Source: Siphlonurus alternatus
Lineage: Eukaryota > Arthropoda > Insecta > Ephemeroptera > Siphlonuridae
Assembly: GCA_949825025.1 (NCBI GenBank)
Contig: OX463786.1
Span: 8,853,094 to 8,917,093 of the forward strand
DNA: 64,000 nucleotides
Direction of reading: 5' to 3'
The translations under genes and the position numbers were made by a program. The first letter of the stretch is position 1. Each line of letters starts with the position of its first letter. Of this stretch, positions 37,677 to 49,410 are shown piece by piece. Below the pieces are notes generated by a model. It had not been told where the DNA came from. It saw nothing but the letters and a program-made list of their open reading frames with translations, and did not search any database.

Positions 37677-37924
37677 CATCAATTTAACTGATACTAAACG
37701 TGACTTGGCTTCCTTTGTAAATCGCACACAATGCAAGTAACAAGATGAGACAGAAATTACTTTTTATTTCTGGTTAAATATCAGAATAAATAAATTTTAA
37801 TACCTCTATATACCAATTTATTTCCAATTTTATATGAATAAACTGAAAACCACTTTTTATGTACTAAAATCATTCCCCACATTTATTCCACATTTACAAA
37901 AATTAATATCGTCCTTGAGCTGTA

Positions 37925-38247
37925 CAATGGAGTATCGACCTCAAATTTTTTTTATAGCAGAAATGGATAGAGAATGAAAAGTTATATTACTTTGATTTTT
38001 TTCAGATTTTTTAGGGACCGGGAAGTATTGCTAAAAATTTTTGGCGAGGTCGGGTTTGAACCCACGTACCTTTTGGGTCCTATCTTTTATTAAGAGAGGC
38101 GGCAAGAGGCGGCACTTTTTCTGTACTTTCAATAATTTTTAAAAAATAGTTGCCGGCCTCTAAAAAATCTGAAAAAAAAATCAGAGTAGCATAACTTTGC
38201 CCCTTCTATCCATTTCTGCAATAAAAAAATTTAGGTCGGTACTCCAT
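37925..38247. mobile_element. Family D hairpin with a tRNA-like fragment near its loop
   Basis: Standard family D ends (AATGGAGTATCGACCTC). In place of one TGACGTCAC half it carries GGTCGGGTTTGAACCCACG, whose complement contains GGTTCAAACCC, a good pol III B-box/T-arm. The arms are otherwise matched. Confidence 0.75.
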
Positions 38248-40465
38248 TGAAAACATTCTGAAAGTTACCCTAATATTCCATTCTAGATATTTATGGGATT
38301 ATGCCATATTTCTTTCATTTAGAGGGATAGATACAATATATTATTTATGTCACAAAAAAATCCAAATCTTGCAGTCATAACGTTTAGCCTCTCCTGAGTT
38401 CTATAACATTCAATCTATTATGATATGGCTAATATTAACAAGAAATTACTTTTATGTTAAAAACTTCAAACAAAGTTATATAACTTTATATTTCATAGCA
38501 TCTAATTAACCACAGCAATATACAAGAAAGAATTTTTAACATAACAAAGCATGATTAAACATGCCAGATGATGCTAATATTAGCTTTCTTCAATCATAAA
38601 ATGCTCTTGTCATATCTTGTCTTAATAATTAACATCCTACGCAAAACATCAAAGATTTCTGTAAATGTTGATGTACAGTTTAATAAATATAAAATTTCAC
38701 AGGAAATTATAAGATATTTAATATAATAGTTATATATTAAAACTATAATATTGTAAGATTATTCATGTAATGTGTTCCAATATTATATGCAGATTTTTAC
38801 AAGTCTAATGCTTATTGTAAGGCTAGAATTGTTCAACTTCCGGAAGTAATTTTGTATTTGGTGAAATGTAATTTCTCCTTTGACAAAAGACACCCACATT
38901 ATATTCTTATGTTATTATAAATATAAACTTGCAGTATGTTGATGAGAAAATGTCTTCAAGGTATTATGGAAATATATTTAATGCTCAAGAAACGATTCAA
39001 ATTTAAATTCATCCAATTCCAAATACATTTATGCATATATTAATAACAAGTATAAATAAAGCAATTTTATGCATGTGTATGACACATCAAAGGGCAAGAC
39101 ACAAAACACATAAAAAAAAAATATTAAATTTCGCTACAACCGAGTAATAACATTTATCATGGAGAAACTTTATAACTAATTTCCTGAAATCTTCATTTTT
39201 TTGTACAATTTTTAATCATATAAGTAATTTATTGTACAGTTTGATACATTTATGCATGAGACCATTGTTTGTTTAATTCTACCTTTAGGAGGGACTATAG
39301 TTTTATTTTCTGGTACTATAGGAATGTTTTTTTTTTCCATCATAAAAAAATTCATAATAATTTTTTTAACAACACTGACACATTCCAATACATACATACA
39401 TACATGGAAGCGGTAATATTTCATGTTTTTTAAAATTTTCTTTACATGACTCATAGTACGGTAAATTTAAGATGGCTCGAATAAATATTTTTTTCAAAAT
39501 AAAAATCTTATTTGAGTCAATAGAGTCTCCCCAAAATATTAAACCATATTTAAAAAAGGAACTAAATTTTGAATAATACATGATGATTTGTTGTTAAATA
39601 AAAATGAGACAGATTTGTATTTTAGGGAGAGAAAATCCCACAAAATTGAAAAAAAAAAAAAAATAATAATAATACAATACGGATCATATTATTAAATTTA
39701 AGTATACAGCAAAGAAATCTGAAGTATTATGTACAGTCATCGTCTCGGAAAATTTCCCTATGCGGCTTTGTTAATCAACATGCCCCGTAAGAAAACAGTC
39801 AAGGAAACGAGTGTACTAAAACGTATGAAACTTCTGCATTTTCTCCTCCATTACATGCTAACAAAGTTTTATTTCTACAAAAAGTTCGTAATATAATATA
39901 CCTACCAATTTTGATCGTTGTTATTATTACTTTTTATTGCTATATTGTCATACTCATTACTAGAAATTAGAAATATTTATTTGATCGTTAGGCAGTATAC
40001 AGTGAATAAATCACAATACAAACATAGTCAATACAATATATAAATATATAATATACGAGTTTTACTTTTATTATTAAATGTTACTCGTAGATACTAATTA
40101 ATGCATAAAAGCCCAAATATATTTGTCATTTCCAGATTCTTAAATATATTTTTACATTATTTTATTATTTAGTTTGAATCACAAATATATAATTTTTTAT
40201 ATAATAGATTGTTATGAATATTGTTCAATATTTTTTCTGGAGACAAATTTAAGTATGCATATTTATATCAGTACATGTTATTTTGTAATCACAGTGAAAA
40301 TAATCTTTTACTGCTGAAATAATTACTGAGGGCCCAATTCACGAAGGATGTATTTTTTTTTATTAATCACGTTTAATATGAATTAAATTACGTAGGCGCT
40401 AAACCCCCATCCCCCATGGCTTTAGTAAGAAAAAAAAATCATATATTTCTAAATAAATCGCAAAC

Positions 40466-40734
40466 AATGGAGTATCGACCTTAATTTTTTATTGCAGAAA
40501 TGGATAGAGGGTGAAAAGTTATGCTACCCTGATTTTTTTCTGATTTTTTAGAGCCCAAGAGTATTTTTAAAAAATTATTGAAAGTCCTTTTTGTGACGTC
40601 ACGCGGCGGCAAGTCCTATCTTTTTCTTAAGAAGCGGCGTCTCGTGACGTTACAAAAAGAACTTTCAATAATTTTTTAAAAATAGTTCCCGGGCTCTAAA
40701 AAATCTGAAAAAAAAAATAGGTCGATACTCCATT
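40466..40734. mobile_element. Family D hairpin MITE copy 4, right arm deleted
   Basis: Ends CAATGGAGTATCGACC and GGTCGATACTCCATT. The right arm lacks the block complementary to the GATAGAGGG segment, so it is about 40 bp shorter than other copies. One arm has TGACGTCAC, the other TGACGTTAC. Confidence 0.85.
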
Positions 40735-41765
40735 CCCATCCTATCACATTCTGCCTCAATTTCTTGATATATAATATGTATGTATTATATATTATATGGT
40801 AATACATTTTACTTCAGTGTGACAATACCTCATTTCAGTGGTTGATTCACTTTGTAGCAACTCTGAAGAGAAGTGAATGATTTCAAACATTTGAGAGAGT
40901 TTGGTTGAACACCATGCATGTAATTTCGCAAGGTTCTAATGTTCCCAGAATAGTTTATAACATAGTTTGTGTCACATAGAACGTTCTGACACATACAATG
41001 TAATTTAAACACAAGTGTGACATTAAGTAATTTAGTAACGTTCTTAAGTGAGACACAAATGTCTATTACTAAGTATTAGGTTATGTCTGCATGAGGAATA
41101 ATGTATATTCATATAAGATTAGTTATGACATTAAAGTGTATGAAATATTATCCTCGTTAGTGTTACTTTTTACACAAATAATATTAAATGTAAAATATTT
41201 TTTAAATTTAAATTTATTATTTTTTATTATAAATTTTAATTTTAGAATTATAATGATTGCAGTAACTTGTTGATTATATTTGCAATAATTTAATTGAGTA
41301 GTTTTGTTTTTATAAATCAATTATAAATTATTGAGTATGATGAATAGGCATTAATCTTTAAAAAATGAAATGATATCAGAAGGCTGGATTTCATATTATA
41401 TTAGAATTAATAAGGACGTAATAAGTAATAACACAGATGAACTTTATGTTTATGTGTGTAAATAATTAATTTCTAATAGCTATATAATAATATATTATAT
41501 AATTATATTATAATATGATATACTATAATATTATTTTTGTTTCTTAAATGTTACCAAGAAGGGGGGGGGGGGGGTCGAGACGACCTGTAACTATTTTAAA
41601 GCAAAAAAATAAACTGTGAAATATTTCTCCAAAAGATCGAAGAACTTTTGTAATCCTTAGTTAGACACCCAGCAATTGTATTTCCGTAAAAAAAAAAAAA
41701 AAAAAAAAAATAGTGAGGAAAAACTTTTTATTTAACATGTGATTTCAAAAAGCGTGGGACAAAAG

Positions 41766-41883
41766 GTGAGCGATTCATCAAAAAGGTATCCACGTTTCTC
41801 ACTAACCGCGGTTAGCGCAAGCCCAATTCAATGACACTACACGTGGTTAGTGAGAATCTGGATAACTCCATGAATCGTTCACA
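41766..41883. repeat. Hairpin element, family I copy 1
   Basis: GTGAGCGATTCATCAAAAAG and TCTCACTAACCGCGG are mirrored by GTGGTTAGTGAGAATCTGG and CATGAATCGTTCAC. Related hairpins occur at 50349 and 50755. Confidence 0.7.
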
Positions 41884-42056
41884 ATATTAATATGACCTTG
41901 TAATAATACTAAGGTTAAAAAAAATGGATTCTGATTTTACTGCATAAAATTATTTATTTCAATGAACAAATCAAAATCTTTAGCATGCGACAGAACATAT
42001 TTCTCGTCTGTTCTTCTGAATGACCTGTGTTGTGATAGAACTTGGTTGTGTTCCAG

Positions 42057-42203
42057 CTCGCGGTCACTCTTTGTGTCACTTCGCTCTGGCCGCGGTGTTC
42101 ACGGCACTCAACTCGACCCCTGCCCACCGATCGTTCGACCAAGAGACCGCCTCACACCTCGACTATCTCGACCTTCTTAGAGCGGTCGCTCAGAGCGCTA
42201 GAA
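42057..42203 (+). CDS. Receptor guanylate cyclase gene B, exon 3 (ligand-binding domain)
   Basis: This 147-nt exon lies between a TTGTGTTCCAG acceptor and a GTGAGT donor (42204). It continues exon 2 in phase: G plus CT gives Ala, followed by 48 codons. The peptide is RGHSLCHFALAAVFTAL, then an Asn-Ser-Thr sequon, then HRSFDQETASHLDYLDLL and RAVAQSAR. In natriuretic receptors this position holds NCYF followed by a helix, then a linker with an acidic FDE motif and LxxIL. Cys 207 in joined numbering corresponds to the second-lobe disulfide cysteine. The exon is GC-rich (over half G+C by eye) in very AT-rich surroundings. It ends in phase 1 with A. The next expected segment, the VVVMCAS-type strand, is not seen in the following 21.8 kb, so it is probably further right. 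Confidence 0.9.
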
Positions 42204-42433
42204 GTGAGTCTGCATCGTACTGGATGTCCACTTGATGTGTGTTGTAGTGTAGAATCTTTTGTGTGGTATCAATTTTAATTAGATCCTTTTGAGTTAAACA
42301 TTTGGAAGTGTTATTTTTATTATTAAATGTTAGAAATAATAGTGTAAGCATAATTATTATGATTTTTTTTACTATATTGAAATATCATTTATCGAAGGAT
42401 ATCAAGGATATGAGTTCATTTTGAAAGAAATAA

Positions 42434-42557
42434 TAGGTCTGTTCGTAAATACACAATCAGAAAGAATCCATTATTTGTGATGAACCTTATGTTTCATGTA
42501 CAGAAGGTTCATCACAAATAATTTATTCTTTTTGATTGTGTATTTACAAACAGATCT
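42434..42557. mobile_element. Hairpin MITE, family G copy 2
   Basis: Begins TAGGTCTGTTCGTAAATACA and ends with the near complement TGTATTTACAAACAGATCTA. The arms meet around TTTCATGTACAG. Confidence 0.87.
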
Positions 42558-42947
42558 AATGTTATTGGTTTATCATCAATTAAAATTTATTAATTATAAA
42601 AAATAAATACTGCAGGAAAGTGGGAGGGGGGAAGATGAATAGAGTGAGAATCTTAATGCTGACAAAGAGCACAAAATACTTCATTAAAAAAAAGCTTTAA
42701 TTTTCATACGTCAGGATATTTTTCTTCACGAGTTACATTTAAAAAATATAATAATTATGATTAACGCTATTAATTTGAAAACATGTTTTTACCCCACCCT
42801 CATCCTCGTTTAATGATCCTCAACTAATATTAATTCCATGCAAAATGTCTCTTCTACTAAAAAGCTTGCTTTAATGCTGGAATAATGTATTCATTTTTTT
42901 TTTAATTGGTTTTAGGAAAACGGATAGAAAGGACTGATCTTTGAAAG

Positions 42948-43078
42948 CCACAAACGAGAGTTTACTCCTAAAATTTCCGGAAGTGACGTAAATCAAGTAG
43001 TTCCGCTTTTATTTAGCGGAAATAGGTAGAAAATGCGTCACTTCCAGATATTTATAGGCGTAAACTCTCACTTGTTAG
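42948..43078. repeat. Hairpin, imperfect inverted repeat of about 55-bp arms
   Basis: ACGAGAGTTTACTCCTA and TTTCCGGAAGTGACG are mirrored by CGTCACTTCCAGATA and TAGGCGTAAACTCTCAC. The family is not seen elsewhere in the window. Confidence 0.7.
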
Positions 43079-43557
43079 ACTGTATACAATAATATTTTTT
43101 ATTTTAAAACCCTATTTTTTAATTTGATCTCATGATTGCTAAATAAATATAATAGAAAAATATGTCTTGCTTGTTTATTTTTATTGATTTCCTCTCATTT
43201 AAGCACTAATTGTGTATTTTAGCACTTCTATATTACAGATGTTGCACTATATTATTTTAATTTGATGTTTTGATTATTCTTCTTATTATATTTTTAATTA
43301 AAAATGTAAACACGCAAAAAAAAAAAAAAAAAAACCCCTTCAAATATTACAAACCATTGAGCTAAATTTAATGAGGCATGAAAGTTAAAAGCAAAAGAAA
43401 TTTCTCAGTAATTTAAAAAAATAAAAATCCTGTCAGCGGAAATTATTATTAAGAAAAGCAGTGAAAATATATAAAATAAAAAGTCAAACAAATGTTCCTT
43501 CTAGAAAGACTAAATAAAAGTTATAATTTCATATTTGAATTTCTATGCGTCAGAAAA

Positions 43558-44763
43558 GATTCCCGGACAACTCGGAGCGGGGGCAACTGGGAGCCGGACG
43601 GCTCGGAGCCAAACGTGTTTGCTAGGACAACTCGGAGCGCGGACAACTTGGAGCGCGGACAACTCGGAGCGCGGACAACTCGGAGCGCGGACATCCTGGA
43701 GCCATGGCAGGACAACTCGGAGCGCGGACAACTCGGAGCACGGACAACTCGGAGCCATGGCAGGACAACTCGGAGCGCGGACAACTCGGAGCGCGGACAA
43801 CTCGGAGCGCGGACAACTCGGAGCGCGGACAACTCGGAGCAATGTATAATATACATATCCGGATCAATTTCAGCTATTTTCATCATAATGTCATTATCAA
43901 TATTTTTCTGCATTCTTATATGCACATAAAATATTCTGTAGCAACCATTTATAATTATATTTTTCTACTTAATTTATCCACTTAATTATCCACCTCATTC
44001 GTCGTTTTAAAGTTCCTTGTGTATCTAATATTTGAAATTAAATAATACAAAACATTCATTGAAGACTAAAGGCGGTATTACACGATACAATTTTTCTAAC
44101 TATTGCATACAATTTTTCCTTTCAAGAAAACTTGAACTCCATTTGTTTGTATGGAGATGAAATTTTCTTGCAAGGAAAAATTGTATGCAAAATTGTATCG
44201 TGTAATACCGGCTTTAGGGCTTTATTTATTTCTCATAATAATATTGAATACAATAACTTTATACAACAAAAATATTTCAGTTCATTAGCCCAATATTAAC
44301 AATAATACAAAATTACAGTTAATTAAGTTAGTTAATAAAGAAATCATCAATGATTCAGAAGTCATGTAATAAAAACATAAAAAATCACAAAGTTTATAAA
44401 CAATGGTCATCATGATGAAGGTGTTGATGTGCATATAAGAATGCAGAAAAATATTGATAATGACATTATGATGAAAATAGCTGAAATTGATCCGAATATG
44501 TATATTATACGTTGCTCCGAGTTGTCCGCGCTCCGAGTTGTCCGCGCTCCGAGTTGTCCTGCCATGGCTCCGAGTTGTCCGTGCTCCGAGTTGTCCGCGC
44601 TCCGAGTTGTCCTGCCATGGCTCCAGGTTGTCTGCGCTCCGAGTTGTCCGCGCTCCGAGTTGTCCGCGCTCCGAGTTGTCCGTGCTCCGAGTTGTCCTAG
44701 CAAACACGTTTGGCTCCGAGCCGTCCGGCTCCCAGTTGCCCCCGCTCCGAGTTCTCCGGATAC
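43558..44763. mobile_element. Foldback-like element 2 with GC-rich minisatellite inverted arms
   Basis: Left arm 43558-43927 and right arm 44427-44763 are inverted copies. Each starts at the outside with a unique border (GATTCCCGGACAACTCGG and, read inward, GTATCCGGAGAACTCGG). This is followed by matching GGGGGCAACTGGGAGCC and AACGTGTTTGCTAGG. Next comes an array of the 16-bp unit GGACAACTCGGAGCGC with CCATGGCA variants, then a shared 65-bp inner segment (TTCAGCTATTTTCATC). The 10-bp direct repeat CGTCAGAAAA at 43548-43557 and 44764-44773 flanks it exactly. The 499-bp spacer contains a nested hairpin. The 16-bp unit is not a codon multiple, and frames over it exist on both strands, so I reject coding. 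Confidence 0.85.
44067..44216. mobile_element. Hairpin MITE nested in the Foldback-like spacer
   Basis: Ends TAAAGGCGGTATTACACG and CGTGTAATACCGGCTTTA. The arms include TGCATACAATTTTTCCTT and its complement. 150 bp, no coding capacity. Confidence 0.88.
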
Positions 44764-45424
44764 CGTCAGAAAAAACAAAAAACAAAGTTTTCATTTTTAT
44801 ATAATTAGCAAGATTTCATTAAAAATAATATATTTTGTTCAACATTATTTTAAAATATCAAAATCATTCTTGGAATACATTAAAAAATTGTTTACAAAAA
44901 GTAAAAAAGATTTAAAAAAAATCAATGTCGGTGTTTCGTAACAATTCAATTCCTTATTGATAATTTTCAAAACATTTACATAATTATGATAAAGACGCCA
45001 AAAAATACACGTGAAATTTAACATAGCTAGATACATTTTAATATAACTAAAACTTAATTTAGAACGAAAATTCTTGCAATTACACCATTGTTATCATAAT
45101 TATACATTAATATGTTTAACCCCTACGGAGCTTCCTACTCTAATTTAATTTTGCCATTGCCTACAGGCGAGTGGGAGTACACAATTTCAAATTCACATTT
45201 TGTCAGTTGTTTAATTATGTAACAGTTTCAATTCTACATCTACAATTGATACTGATTGTGAATTTTAAGTTATTAATTGGGGTTACCGTTCAATGTTTAA
45301 ATATTTATAATACAATTTATTTAAAAAGTTTTTAATTTAACGAAAAAGGCATTATTATTTTATATTTAAACAATAATGTGTCATTGTAATTATAATTTCC
45401 ATTGCAAATATTCCTGGCTTTGAA

Positions 45425-45530
45425 TAAGCTGATGTAGAGTCCATCCTGTTATGCAGTTTCCACGGTTTCCTCATAATAAATTTATATAATATGCTGGGAT
45501 GATTATGTAAGATCGAAAAGGTTCGGTAAA
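45425..45530 (+). mobile_element. SINE core remnant, probably 5S-type
   Basis: GATGTAGAGTCCATCCTGTT followed by GCAGTTTCCACGGTTTCCTC and GCTGGGATGATT matches the central part of the 16104 element. Confidence 0.5.
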
Positions 45531-45672
45531 GCTCTTGAAAAAATGGAAGTTTTGGATTAGTAAAAAATTAGCTCCTAGAATATCTATTTGCAAATTAAAG
45601 AAAATTAATACAGTACAATGTGATGTTAATATTATTATAACAATAATAAAAGTACTGAAATTGATACATTTA

Positions 45673-46055
45673 CCGGGCACTTGACGCAGTGGTATGAACC
45701 TCTGATTCGTAATCGGATGGTCGTGAGTTCGATCCCAGCCATGCACCGCCAAACTTTTCACAAGTAGCGGTTGCTAAAGAACACCCACTCGTGCATCTGG
45801 GAGGTGATTGATGGCATCTTCCATCAATTGCCGACCATCCTGGCTGAGGTTTCCATGGTTTCTTCAGTCACAACCAGGCGAATGCTGGTACGGAATGTAT
45901 GGATTGCTTAGGCCATGGCCGCCCCGGTTTGAAAGGGGCCCACAAAAGTAGGGTCTACGAAGAGCCGGGAGCTAGGTTAAATTCAATTCAGTCACTTAAG
46001 TGTGGCTATTTCCTATACTAGGGTTCAGCTAAAAAGCTGAAAAAAAAGAAAGAAA
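45673..46055 (+). mobile_element. Full-length tRNA-derived SINE
   Basis: The head contains a pol III A-box-like TTGACGCAGTGG and B box GAGTTCGATCCC. Between them lies an anticodon arm, TCTGA-TTCGTAA-TCGGA, with anticodon CGT, so a tRNA-Thr origin is likely. The body has CACCCACTCGTGCATCTGGG, then the core CCATCCTGGCTGAGGTTTCC, shared with the 5S-headed SINEs. The tail is GGGTTCAGCTAAAAAGCTG plus A-rich. Imperfect flanking repeats (GAAATTGATACATTTA, GAAATTAATGTATATTA) may be a target-site duplication. Confidence 0.88.
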
Positions 46056-46211
46056 TTAATGTATATTATCACAGCATGTGTTTTCATTATTTTATTTTGG
46101 CACTTGTTATGGGCATGTGTAGTTTTGCTTTAAAATCTCTGCATCATGATTCATATTAAACACCTTGGCTGAGTGTTAGGATATTTGAGTGTTGGTGGTT
46201 TCTTTCGACAG

Positions 46212-46238
46212 GTGCTGGACTACCTTATAACACAAAAG
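46212..46238 (+). CDS. Candidate 27-nt microexon of gene B
   Basis: A 27-nt segment is bounded by a pyrimidine-containing acceptor (GTTTCTTTCGACAG) and a GTAAGAAA donor. Entered in phase 1 after exon 3 it reads Ser-Ala-Gly-Leu-Pro-Tyr-Asn-Thr-Lys and leaves in phase 1, so it can be included or skipped without changing frame. In the receptor it would add nine residues between the LLRAVAQSAR helix and the next beta strand. Short AG...GT pairs occur by chance in this much intron, and I recall no homologous microexon, so the evidence is only phase compatibility and good splice sites. Confidence 0.35.
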
Positions 46239-46253
46239 GTAAGAAAAATCCAT

Positions 46254-46474
46254 ATACAGTCAAATTTACATGATATTCTCTCCGGAAGTAGCCGGAAGTG
46301 TAAGGTTTCTGGTCTTCCTATTCGTATTTCAGCTTTACAATTTTACACATAGGTCAGTACTTCTATTTTAAATAGCTCTGCAAAATTTCAAAATTAAATT
46401 ACAAACAGATGAGCTGCAAACTTCATACTTCCGGCTACTTCCGGAAGGAATATCAAATTAATTTGACTATAGCT
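46254..46474. mobile_element. Hairpin element directly after the microexon candidate
   Basis: TACAGTCAAATTTACATGAT and CTCCGGAAGTAGCCGGAAG are mirrored by CTTCCGGCTACTTCCGGAAG and AATTTGACTATA. The interior is unmatched. It starts about 15 bp downstream of the donor at 46239. Confidence 0.75.
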
Positions 46475-46700
46475 TTATGTTGTCATTGTTTTTGTTTTAG
46501 CATTTTCATAAGCTTTATATAGCATTAAGGAGAGAGTTTTGCAATTAGTTAAAATATTTCATTTTCAAATAGAAAATAGAAACAAATAGAAACATACAAT
46601 TTTGAAGTATTTTACCTCTAAAACATAATAAAACCCTCTTTAAAATTATGCATTGAGACATCATTTTTTTATATTTTATCTTCATATATATTTTTTACCT

Positions 46701-46927
46701 TAAGGTAGATTCACATGGCAATTTTTAGCATGCGACGCAACACGAATAATGCGCACTTGCTGTGACATCCATTGGCAGCCATATTTGGCGATTTAAAAAA
46801 AAAGAGCATCGCAATTAATGCGATTTCGCTGCCGCAACCTGGAGAATTCGCTCGCAGCATAGGATTTTAACACTTGTGTGACAAAATTGCGTCGCATCGC
46901 CGCTGTCGCCATCTGAATCCGCCTTTA
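46701..46927. mobile_element. Family E MITE copy 2
   Basis: Ends TAAGGTAGATTCACATGGCA and TCGCCATCTGAATCCGCC. The interior words ACGAATAATGCGCACTTG and CCATTGGCAGCCAT are close to those of 11711. Confidence 0.87.
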
Positions 46928-47514
46928 CGTGGTCCACCAGAATATGAATATTAAAAGATTAAAAAAGTCAAAAAGATTTAAAAATACTCTTAAAAAGTGT
47001 AATAATTTTTACTTGTGAGGTAGTTATTTGAAGCTGCAAAACTCCCTAAACGAAAAAATGTTTAAATTGCTGAAAATTTGCTAATCCATAATATAGCAAC
47101 CACAGCAACGTATTTTAGAAAGAAAATTTGACGTCATAATGTTTTATCATTGTGTATTAAATCTTTAAAAAAACTCGCATTTTTTATTGGTATACCGAAA
47201 AAGTTCTTGGTAAGGGTTAACATAAAATCAAGCTTCCTGTATATTATATGGTAAAAAACATATCCATCAATATTCTTTATTTCGGCACCACAAAATTTCA
47301 TGTGGTTTTTACTATACCAGCTTTAGCTCTTGATGTATACTCACATTAATTAGTTTCCAGTATAATCTAAACCTAAATGCCCATAAAAAAATCAGAGCTG
47401 CTTTTCCGATACTTAGGTGGGTCATACATAATTTGTTTGTATGGTACGTTTGCGATCATATACGTTTCCAATTTATAACTAATTTTATATGTGGGTATAT
47501 GTGTTTCAATTAAT

Positions 47515-47630
47515 TAAATTTAGGCTAATTTTAATTAGAATTAAGTATGTTACATATTTTATGTAATAATTGACGTGATCCATGCTGTACAGCCTATGAT
47601 CGAAATAAAAATTTGAATTTGAACAATCCT
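47515..47630 (+). mobile_element. 3' tail of a non-LTR retrotransposon
   Basis: TTAATTAGAATTAAGTATG, GACGTGATCCATGCTGTA and GATCGAAATAAAAATTTGAA are shared with 58925-59038. A tail of ATTTGA repeats is common in LINE 3' ends. No reverse transcriptase sequence is attached. Confidence 0.65.
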
Positions 47631-48946
47631 TATCATACGATACGCAGCTACACCTGATATAACAACTTCTTAATTTTTAAATCAAACATTGCAAAACCAT
47701 GCGATCTATATTGTGAGATAGCCCATATATACATTACATATTTGTACTGGCAGGGGCGTTTAATCTGTCAATACACAGGACATATGGGATGGGTAATTTC
47801 TTGAAAGACGTTTGGTATAAAGTGTCTTTATTTGGAAGGTGAAATATTTATTAATAGTTACTTAGGGATGTATTTTAATATTTTCTGAGAAAGTAGAAAT
47901 TTTAATCGAATGCAAATCAAGATAGAATAAAAATAGACATTTTAAAAGGAATGTAAATTAATTATCATTAAACCTGTCTACAGTGACATTTCCTTAAATT
48001 TTAAATAAATAATTTAATATTGAGAGAAGTCTAGAATCTTAAAGTCTTGATCAGATCTTTTGTAGTCATCAGAATATATTTATTAATTAAAATAAAAGCT
48101 TGTAGAGAAAATAAACAGTGCTGCAAAAACAGCAACAATATATTAAAATACCCAAAAATGATTTTTTTTTTTTCTCTTTTTTGTATTTGTGCTACTTCCA
48201 AATACTGCGAAGAAGCATTCGAAATATTACCTATAATATCCCCACTGATTTTACTTTTGTTCTAACAGCTATATTTGGCAATATTGATTTTAATGTATTT
48301 CGTTTGTATATTATTCTAATGAACAAAGGTTTCTGTTAGCTTTACAAAATAATAAGCAACGAAAATTTCCATTTTTCTCTCCTTTTCAATCCATATTCCA
48401 AAATATGTCATTATATTTTTTTTTAATCTTAATCTTCTCTGAAACAGTTTGGTTGTATTTATGGAATTATAATCAAACTTAATTACATACTCTTTAATAA
48501 TTATAAGTAAAAACATCAAACTTACTTAACTTTAAGATTAATTTTTTCATGTTTTAATTAAAGTTTCTTATAGGGAGTTTTTAAATATTATAATCTTAAT
48601 GGAAAATCTGTTAATAACTTTTAAAAATTAGTTTAAATATTGTTGAAAAAGTAGTGGAATAAAATTTACATATTTTTAATAATTTTCATAATAATATACA
48701 ATAATTACAATATACTCTTATAGAAAAAAAAACTAGCATTTTTTCTATGATACTGTATAGCTATATAATAGTAACGTATTTATATTATACTGTACAGGTA
48801 TACTGCATACTGGTTACACTACTGTTATAATGCACTAAATATTTGTTTATTTTCTTTCAGTTTAGATTATGTTCATAAATTTAAACATGACACATCTTAT
48901 GGATTTTGTTTGTTTACCATCAAAAAATATTGCAGTTTTTCTTTGA

Positions 48947-49149
<203 letters not shown>

Positions 49150-49150
49150 A

Positions 49151-49410
49151 TTCACAATGTCAAGAATTCGATCCAAAACACTGCTACACTTTTCAAAAGT
49201 AGCGGCTGCTAAAGAACACCCACTCGTGCATCCAGGAGGTGATTGATGGCATCCTCCATCAATTACCGACCATCCTGATTGAGGTTTCCATGGTTCTCTC
49301 AGTCACAACCAAGTAAATGCTCGGATGAATCGCTTTAATCAACTCCGGCTTGTAAAACTCTAAGCAAAATGTTAGGTCTGAAGAGTTGGAAAGATAAATT
49401 CAGTTAAAGA
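49151..49410 (+). mobile_element. tRNA-type SINE, head truncated
   Basis: Starts inside the B-box region (GAATTCGATCC), then AAAGAACACCCACTCGTGCA, CATCCTCCATCAATTACCGA and CCATCCTGATTGAGGTTTCC. The A-box half is replaced by the TTTA array. Confidence 0.85.

Larger units (their letters stand above)
33816..42056 (+). other. Intron 2 of receptor guanylate cyclase gene B
   Basis: An 8.2-kb intron with a GTGAGT donor and a TTCCAG acceptor. It holds four family D-type hairpins, a family G hairpin, a SINE remnant near 36.65 kb and a roughly 24-nt poly-A tract at about 41687. The rest (34.5-35.2, 35.4-36.6 and 38.3-40.4 kb) is plain AT-rich sequence where I see nothing. Confidence 0.85.

Noticed and set aside
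43492..43929. Long frames with Arg-Thr-Thr-Arg-Ser-Ala-Asp-Asn repeats at 43.5-44.9 kb
   Set aside because: The unit is 16 bp, so every frame is traversed and open on both strands. The inverted pair repeats the same artefact.
45687..45735. A functional tRNA-Thr gene
   Set aside because: The A and B boxes and anticodon arm are there, but the acceptor stem does not close and the sequence runs on into a SINE body.
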